A DNA stretch of 12,592 nt from the NCBI GenBank assembly GCA_004151065.3, contig NWUY0303920482.1:1-12592 (forward strand), read 5' to 3'. The DNA comes from Larix sibirica (Eukaryota > Streptophyta > Pinopsida > Pinales > Pinaceae). Below are positions 8,014-12,592 of this stretch, piece after piece. The first letter of the stretch is position 1. The number at the start of each line of letters is the position of its first letter. The translations under genes were made by a program, and so were the position numbers. The notes beneath the pieces are model-generated. The model made no database searches and had not been told where the DNA came from. It saw only the letters and a program-made list of their open reading frames with translations.

Positions 8014-8540
8014 CTATGGAATCTTTATGAAGTGTTGGTAAGATGTAACCGGTGGAGAATATTTGTTTGGTAGTTCTTTCTGCAACAAAGTGCCCTCCAC
8101 ATGGCTTGTAATGGGATTCATAGGAAATGAATCATCTATCGGTTCGTCTTTTTCAGGCCATTCAAGTTGGGACAATAAATTTTCAACACCATTCTCAGAA
8201 CTAGGATTATCAAGTATAGTAATGCAAAAGTCATGTAAAAGAAATAACCATTTAATAATTCTACCATTTATGGTAGATTTGTTCATAATATATTTAATAG
8301 TTGTGTGATCAGTATGCACAGATAATGGATACCCAATTACATAGCAGTGAAATTTTATAATGGAAAAGACCACTGCCAAAAATTCTTTTCCGTTCACAAT
8401 GTAGTTCAGTTCTACATGAATAAGGTTTTTACTTATATAATAAATGGTATACATGGTTGTTTCTTCCTTTTGTCCTAATACTACACCCAGATATATGTTA
8501 TATCCATTAGTACAAACATGAAATACTAATTCCCAATTAG
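8014..8540 (-). pseudogene. Gypsy RNase H domain, broken
   Basis: This domain follows RT and would remove the RNA strand during reverse transcription. The uninterrupted part, 8454-8014, begins MYTIYYISKNLIHVELNY, continues with KEFLAVVFSIIKFHCYVIGY and SVHTDHTTIKYIMNK, and passes through WLFLLHDFCITILDNP to an Athila-like tail with DDSFP. The same frame extends upstream over VCTNGYNIYLGVVLGQK, where the first catalytic Asp of the xxDAS motif is Asn (8506-8508). The frame ends in a stop at 8014-8016, immediately before the integrase zinc-finger remnant. The usual linker of roughly a hundred residues to the zinc finger is almost absent, which implies a deletion near 8000-8070. Confidence 0.95.
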
Positions 8541-9560
8541 GCCCTTTAAGAACAAGGGAAAATATGACCTTGGTTTTTAGTGTCCCAAAAGCTTGCTAGA
8601 AAGCCTTTGTCCAAGTAAAGTTTGCATCCTTATAGAGGAGAGAAAATGAGGGAGATGTTATTTTTTTGAAGTTTTGGATAAATATTTGATAGTAGTCCAC
8701 ATGGCCTAGGAAAATTCAAACATCTTTTTGCTTAGAAGGAATATGAAGCTTCTAAATGACATTTATTTTTGCAGGGTCTATTTGAATTCCTTTTTATGAG
8801 ATATGATAGGCTAGCATGATCCCTTATATCATCATCAGATAGTATTTCACATTGCTTAAAGACATGTGGAATTATTTACTCCATTGAGGTACTTTTTTCC
8901 AGTTTTAATAGGGCTTCTTCAAATTCAAATCCAAATATAGTAAACGCATCGATAAATACATCTACACAATCAAGGATATTGAGGTCTGAAAAAATACTTA
9001 AAATAACTCTTTGGAATGTGTCTGGCGAATTAGAAAGCCCAAAATGAAGGACCCTATTTGCAAATGTTCACCAACAATAGGTAAATTTTGTTTTGTCTTG
9101 GTCTTCAGGGTCAATTTGAATATGGTTATAACCACTAAATCCATCGAGAAATGAAAAAATATTTTTTTTCTAGAGAGAGAGTATAAAACATAATCTATGA
9201 ACAATAAAGGAAAATTATCCTTTCGAGTGGCCTTATTAAATTTTTGGTAATCCACGTAGATATGATACTTATCCCCTGTCTTTGGGACAATCACAAAAGG
9301 GGAAACCCATTCACTGTTTAAGATCATGTAGATAAATCCAATAGTTGGAAGCTTTTGGAGTTCTTCTCTAAGAATTTCTTTAAGTGTTGGGTTCATTTGC
9401 CTTTACGGTTGTCGAAGAAGACAAAATCCATCATGGATATAGATATGGTGGGTGAAAACCAATGGATAAACTCCTTTCGTATCCCTATAGTCCCATGAAG
9501 ATGCAGATAGATATTTCTACAACATCTCCAACAACTTTTTATGTTGGGATATTTGTAATA
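8541..9560 (-). pseudogene. Gypsy reverse transcriptase, broken
   Basis: RT copies element RNA into cDNA. On the minus strand the pre-RT segment KYLSASSWDYRDTKGVYPL leads to MNPTLKEILREELQKL (from 9396), then SEWVSPFVIVPKTGDKYH and VDYQKFNKATRKDNFPL. Near 9150-9160, in a run of T, the frame shifts, and FLDGFSGYNHIQIDPEDQ follows. The catalytic box is FIDAFTIFG at 8930-8956, with Ala in place of the second Asp of the FLDD or YVDD motif. Downstream GIQIDPAKINVI, FLGHVDYYQIFIQNF and LKGPNWELVFHV are the connection region, in the RNase H frame. Stops are numerous. Loss of the second catalytic Asp alone would abolish activity. Confidence 0.94.
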
Positions 9561-9984
9561 GACTATTGATGTTCAATGATCTTCCTGGAAGAAATTCAAC
9601 ATATTTGGATTTGGTTTTAATAGATCCTTATATGAAATAGTAATCCAAATAGTAGATGATGTTTTTATTTGGGTATAAGTTTTAGGTAGGGGAGGAAGGT
9701 ATAATATAAGTGTTTATGCTTTCATTGGTTCCTTCCTCCACTAGGGCATTCTCTTGCGGGCCATGGATGTGGACATTGGAAGGATAAATGCTTTGCATGA
9801 ATTTAGATATCATTCTTTATTCTAAAGGTTATTTTAGTGATAAGGCCTAATTGATTGTAAGGACTGTCCTAACAAGGTCTTCATAAAAACTACTTCCATC
9901 TTTAGTTGGGATCTATAAAGGATCTTTTTCTCTTAGGATGGACTTTGCAGGAATATATAGGACAAGTTGTTTGACATAGTGTCC
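9561..9984 (-). pseudogene. Spacer between protease and RT of the gypsy polyprotein
   Basis: The frame used by protease continues through this stretch without a frameshift and joins the RT frame. Readable parts include YEDLVRTVLTIN, HIHGPQENALVEEGTN and YVEFLPGRSLNINSLLQISQ. About seven stop codons interrupt it. No catalytic domain is expected here; it links protease to RT in the gypsy polyprotein. Confidence 0.75.
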
Positions 9985-10392
9985 TTGTGAAATTGTCATA
10001 TTTCTTGATATACATCAAATATAAGCATCCACAGTTGACAACCAAGGTCTCCCTAGAATGATGGGGTATCCTCCTAGGCTTGATTTGGTTTGCAAGATTA
10101 TAAAATATGTTGGTTACTCCCAGAAATAGATGGTGACTATGATGTCCTCCATAATTCCTTCAGGTTTTACTGTTGACCTATCATCCAGTTGTAACACTTT
10201 TGGGGTTTGTCTTAGTAAAATTTGCAACTATAGGGCTTCCACAACTTTCTTTTTCATGACATTGATAACTACCCCAAGACCATTTAGAGCGTTTGGTATT
10301 GGAATCCTACCAATGTGAACTTCTACTATGGGGCTCCCTAGATCAGAGTATTTTTGGTTTGCTACTTGGCCCAACATCATATTAGACAATTA
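9985..10392 (-). pseudogene. Retropepsin-like aspartic protease of the gypsy element, broken
   Basis: The protease would cut the gag-pol polyprotein. Seen on the minus strand: YSDLGSPIVEVHIG, then PNALNGLGVVINVM with the active-site box at 10270-10281 reading GLGV where plant gypsy proteases have DLGA, so the catalytic Asp is lost. Next are VLQLDDRSTVKPEGIMEDI, then LGGYPIILGRPWLSTVDAY near 10080-10026; the ILGRPWL motif is a hallmark of this plant family. NMTISQGHYVKQL follows. Stops occur within this domain, but the frame is the same as in the gag segment upstream. Confidence 0.88.
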
Positions 10393-10905
10393 TGCCATCA
10401 CATGGATTGTTGAAGGGTCTTGATTCTTTCTTCCAGGTTTCTCTACATGCAATTCCTTGATGGTCTTATTATAAATAGGCACATCCTTTATAGCCCAAAT
10501 CAAAGGAATTTTTACATATAGATTTTTAAATTCACCAATGATGTCGAATGTTGGTTGAGTTTGAGGTTTGATTTGGCTTAGCCTTTGAGAAAAAGATGGA
10601 GTATTTCCAGGGATTCCAGGAGAATGCACTAATTCAAGGTTGCTAGGATTAGGAGATGTTGGTTCCTAATGTTCAATGTTCTTTATAGATTGTTGGTATG
10701 GCTCGTTAACATCACTTACTACTGGGGGTTGTGATTCTTCTAGAATTTTTTCTGATATGAGATGTGTCACTTGAAAATATCGCATGGAAACATATTATGC
10801 TTGGATTTCTCCAAATTTAGTGATGTAAGCTTGTTGATTTGGCTGGGATTCCCTATTATTGAGTTTTTTATTGGGTTGAGAAGGAATTTGGGTTGGACTC
10901 ACTGG
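10390..10905 (-). pseudogene. C-terminal part of gypsy gag and gag-protease junction
   Basis: One minus-strand frame runs from about 10905 to 10390 with stops at 10795-10797 and 10666-10668. It starts with a Pro/Gln/Asn-rich region (VSPTQIPSQPNKKLNNRE), then EEILEES-like acidic sequence, and then a 79-codon open part (10629-10390) with FKNLYVKIPLIWAIKDVPIY and KTIKELHVEKPGRK. The last part resembles the segment just before protease in plant Athila/Tat polyproteins. No CCHC zinc knuckle is visible. The 5' part of gag is missing at the junction with the LINE. Assignment as gag rests on its position and on frame continuity with protease. Confidence 0.6.
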
Positions 10906-11445
10906 TTTTGTGCCACATTTTGAGGTGGAACTATCGGCTGTAGGATCTACTGGTCTGTCAAGTGGATTATTAGTTGGTTGGAATCCCAAGTTCTTTAAGT
11001 TTCGAGCTTTTAAGACAAAATGGGGAGTTTTACTTGATAGGTGGAGTGGGATTTTAAACAAGAATCTATCTATATTGAATTGTTATGGTCCCTATAAAGA
11101 CATGGGTTCTTTTTGAAACTCCCTTAAGTCATCTGGTTTGTTGAATATAGAAAATTTAATAACTGTAGGTGATCTTAATTTCACCAGGTCTGCTTCAGAA
11201 ATTTGGGGACCCTTGGCTAGAATTGATGATATGGCTGAATACTTCTTGGAGTTACTAAATAATTTTGATTTAGTGGGTGTTATTCCATGTGTCCTTTCCC
11301 CTACTTGGACAAATGGAAGGCTCGTGGGTAAGGTATACATAAAATATTGGATAAATTTTTGGTTAAAGTGACCTTTCTTTGGTTTTTTCAGCGCCATAGG
11401 TCTTGGGTTGGGGATGTTAAATTCTCTGATCATTGGAAAGTTTAC
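10906..11445 (+). pseudogene. LINE apurinic-like endonuclease domain, broken
   Basis: The endonuclease nicks target DNA to prime LINE reverse transcription. Motifs in order: SSGLLVGWNPKFFKFRAF (about 10958-11011), LNCYGPYKDMGSF ending at a TGA at 11114-11116 where Trp is expected, VGDLNFTRSASEIWG with the metal-binding Asp at 11171-11173, PTWTNGR, and SDHW at 11425-11436 with the catalytic His. The frame is constant from 10910 to about 11340, then shifts before LDKFL. The N-terminal part with the first Asn and the QETK motif is missing. The key GDxN and SDH residues remain, but the stop and the frameshift make it non-functional. Confidence 0.92.
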
Positions 11446-12592
11446 TTTGAATTTGATGGTACGAAAACATTATTGAATTATCCCTTTAAATTCAACAACT
11501 CATGGTCAAAGAATGAGGAATTCTACACCCTTATCCGGAATTATTGGATCAATGTTGAATTTGATGAAGAATTGAATCCAATGGATTCGATTGTTCTCAA
11601 GCTTAGTAATCTTCAATATTTTGTTACTAGATGGATTAAAAATAAGAACAAATTGGATCTTTAGGAATATAAGTATTTGGAGGAGCAGATCCAATACTTA
11701 CATATTAGAAATTTTGACCGGAACATGGATAATGAATATTTTGCTAAGTTAAAACTTCTGGAGTAGAAGAGGGAAGATATTCTGAATCAAGAAGAGATGG
11801 ATTGGAGAGTCAAAATCCAAGCCTATGGATTGGGTTGGGTTATAAAAACATGAAAATTTTCCATTCTTTTGCTTCACATGGAAAAAATACAAATGCGATC
11901 TAGGAACTGCGTGATGATATGGGGAAATCTGTTACTGGCCTTGAAAAAATATAGTCCTCAACAAAATATTTTCTTGGCAAAATCTTTGCAGATACGTGGC
12001 AATGTGATCTGAGTGCTCAGTTGAAAATTGCAATATTATTTCCTAGTTTTTTTTATGACCATGAAGCTGAGGAATTGGGAAAAGAGGTTACCTCGATGGA
12101 GATTGAAGAAACTCTAAAATTTTCTTCCAAGGAAAACAGTCCAGGGCCTGATGGCTGGACTGTTGAGTTATTTCTGTACTTTTTTGACATCATGGGTGAA
12201 GATATTTTAAAGATGGTGGAATATTCAAGAAATGAAGGATTCATCTCCTGGGCTTTAAACTATACCTTTATTACTTTGATTCCAAAATGCAGTAAACCAA
12301 AATCCTTTTGGGGATTTTAGGCCAATTGCCCTGTGTAATTTGGATTATAAATTAATCTCCAAGATTATATCGGTTTGATTGAAGCCTACACTTTCCAGAT
12401 GTATATCTTCTGATCAATTTGGCTTCCTACAGGATAGTCAAATACTTGATGCAATTGGAATATCCCAGGAGATTATTCATTCGATTAAGAAAATAAATCT
12501 GATTTTTTTTATACTAAAAATGGACTTGGAAAAAGCGTATGACAGAGTCGACTGGGTCTTCTTGAGACTGATCCTCATCCAAATTGGCATTC
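11446..12592 (+). pseudogene. LINE ORF2 linker and reverse transcriptase (N-terminal part)
   Basis: After the endonuclease come PFKFNNSWSKNEEFYTLIRN and a helical linker with LKLLE and NQEEMDWRVKIQ. After a shift near 11840-11850 comes FHSFASHGKNTNAI followed by a TAG. RT motifs follow: NSPGPDGWTVELF at 12135-12173, FITLIPKCSKPKSF, a frameshift near 12300-12313, RPIALCN, SSDQFGFLQDSQILDAIG and MDLEKAYDRVDW with the first catalytic Asp at 12523-12525. A TGA at 12377-12379 sits where Arg is usual, as from CGA to TGA. The second catalytic box (YADD or similar) lies beyond the window. Stops also occur at about 11662, 11764 and 11952. Confidence 0.94.

Larger units (their letters stand above)
6767..10905 (-). 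mobile_element. Ty3/gypsy LTR retrotransposon, Athila/Tat-like, decayed
   Basis: The minus strand carries gag C-terminus, protease, reverse transcriptase, RNase H and integrase in that order, which defines Ty3/gypsy (integrase after RNase H). The integrase ends in a GPY/F module and I see no chromodomain, and sequence feel favours the Athila/Tat branch over chromoviruses. LTRs, primer-binding site and the 5' part of gag are not visible. The right end abuts a + strand LINE near 10905, and the left end beyond the 22-bp repeats is undefined. All enzymatic domains carry stops and altered catalytic residues, so the copy cannot move on its own. Confidence 0.9.
10906..12592 (+). mobile_element. L1-like plant LINE, 5'-truncated, cut by the window edge
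   Basis: ORF2 is present from the endonuclease domain to the start of the RT palm. No ORF1 (gag-like RNA-binding protein) precedes it; instead the antisense gypsy gag begins. This fits a 5'-truncated LINE that landed inside the gypsy element. The exact junction lies between about 10800 and 10910. The 3' half with the rest of RT, RNase H, tail and right target-site duplication should lie beyond 12592. Confidence 0.88.

Noticed and set aside
8063-8308. 81-codon + strand open frame
   Set aside because: Antisense shadow of the gypsy RNase H domain.
10130-10318. 62-codon + strand open frame
   Set aside because: Antisense shadow of the gypsy aspartic protease.
11092-11433. 113-codon minus-strand open frame
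   Set aside because: Antisense to the LINE endonuclease, whose GDLNF and SDH motifs read on the + strand.
1-12592. tRNA, rRNA and CRISPR features
   Set aside because: I looked for tRNA T-loop and anticodon-arm patterns, conserved rRNA words and regular spaced repeats and found none. The tandem arrays have no spacer pattern.

Overview
The window looks like intergenic DNA from a repeat-rich plant nuclear genome. It is AT-rich by eye, has no intact host gene that I can recognise, and is filled with old retrotransposon copies broken by many stop codons. The protein families point to a seed plant: a plant Ty3/gypsy element of the Athila/Tat type, and L1-like LINEs with the plant type of RNase H domain. 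The decay and element mix would suit a large genome such as a conifer or cycad, but the sequence alone does not settle the lineage.

Layout from left to right. Bases 1-1005 are AT-rich with a small CpG-dense patch (about 96-215) and two diverged direct repeats. Bases 1006-2019 hold the 3' end of a 5'-truncated LINE on the + strand (RNase H remnant 1201-1790, short A tract 2002-2008), flanked by a perfect 12-bp direct repeat that looks like its target-site duplication. Bases 2032-2640 are a degenerate minisatellite containing a perfect 13-bp inverted repeat. A 23-bp tandem repeat lies at 2884-2968. Bases 2969-4489 contain nothing I can name. On the minus strand, 4812-5985 reads as a frameshifted gag-like, coiled-coil protein of the type linked to plant retrotransposons, followed by an unrecognised 79-residue frame at 4491-4730.

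The best-defined structure is a minus-strand Ty3/gypsy element. Read 5' to 3' on that strand it runs gag C-terminus (about 10905-10390), aspartic protease (10392-9985), reverse transcriptase (9560-8541), RNase H (8540-8014), integrase with GPY/F end (8000-7030), then a 3' flank with five 22-bp tandem repeats (6767-6874). Gag, protease and the start of RT still share one reading frame over about 1.7 kb, broken by stop codons but not by frameshifts. Catalytic residues have changed in protease, RT, RNase H and integrase, so the copy is dead.

From about 10906 to the right edge a second LINE runs on the + strand with an endonuclease domain and the first part of the reverse transcriptase. It abuts the gypsy gag head-to-head, which suggests that a 5'-truncated LINE inserted into the gypsy element. 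The rest of both elements should lie beyond base 12592. No gene here is expected to make a functional protein; the value of the window is in its nesting, its tandem repeats and its decay pattern.
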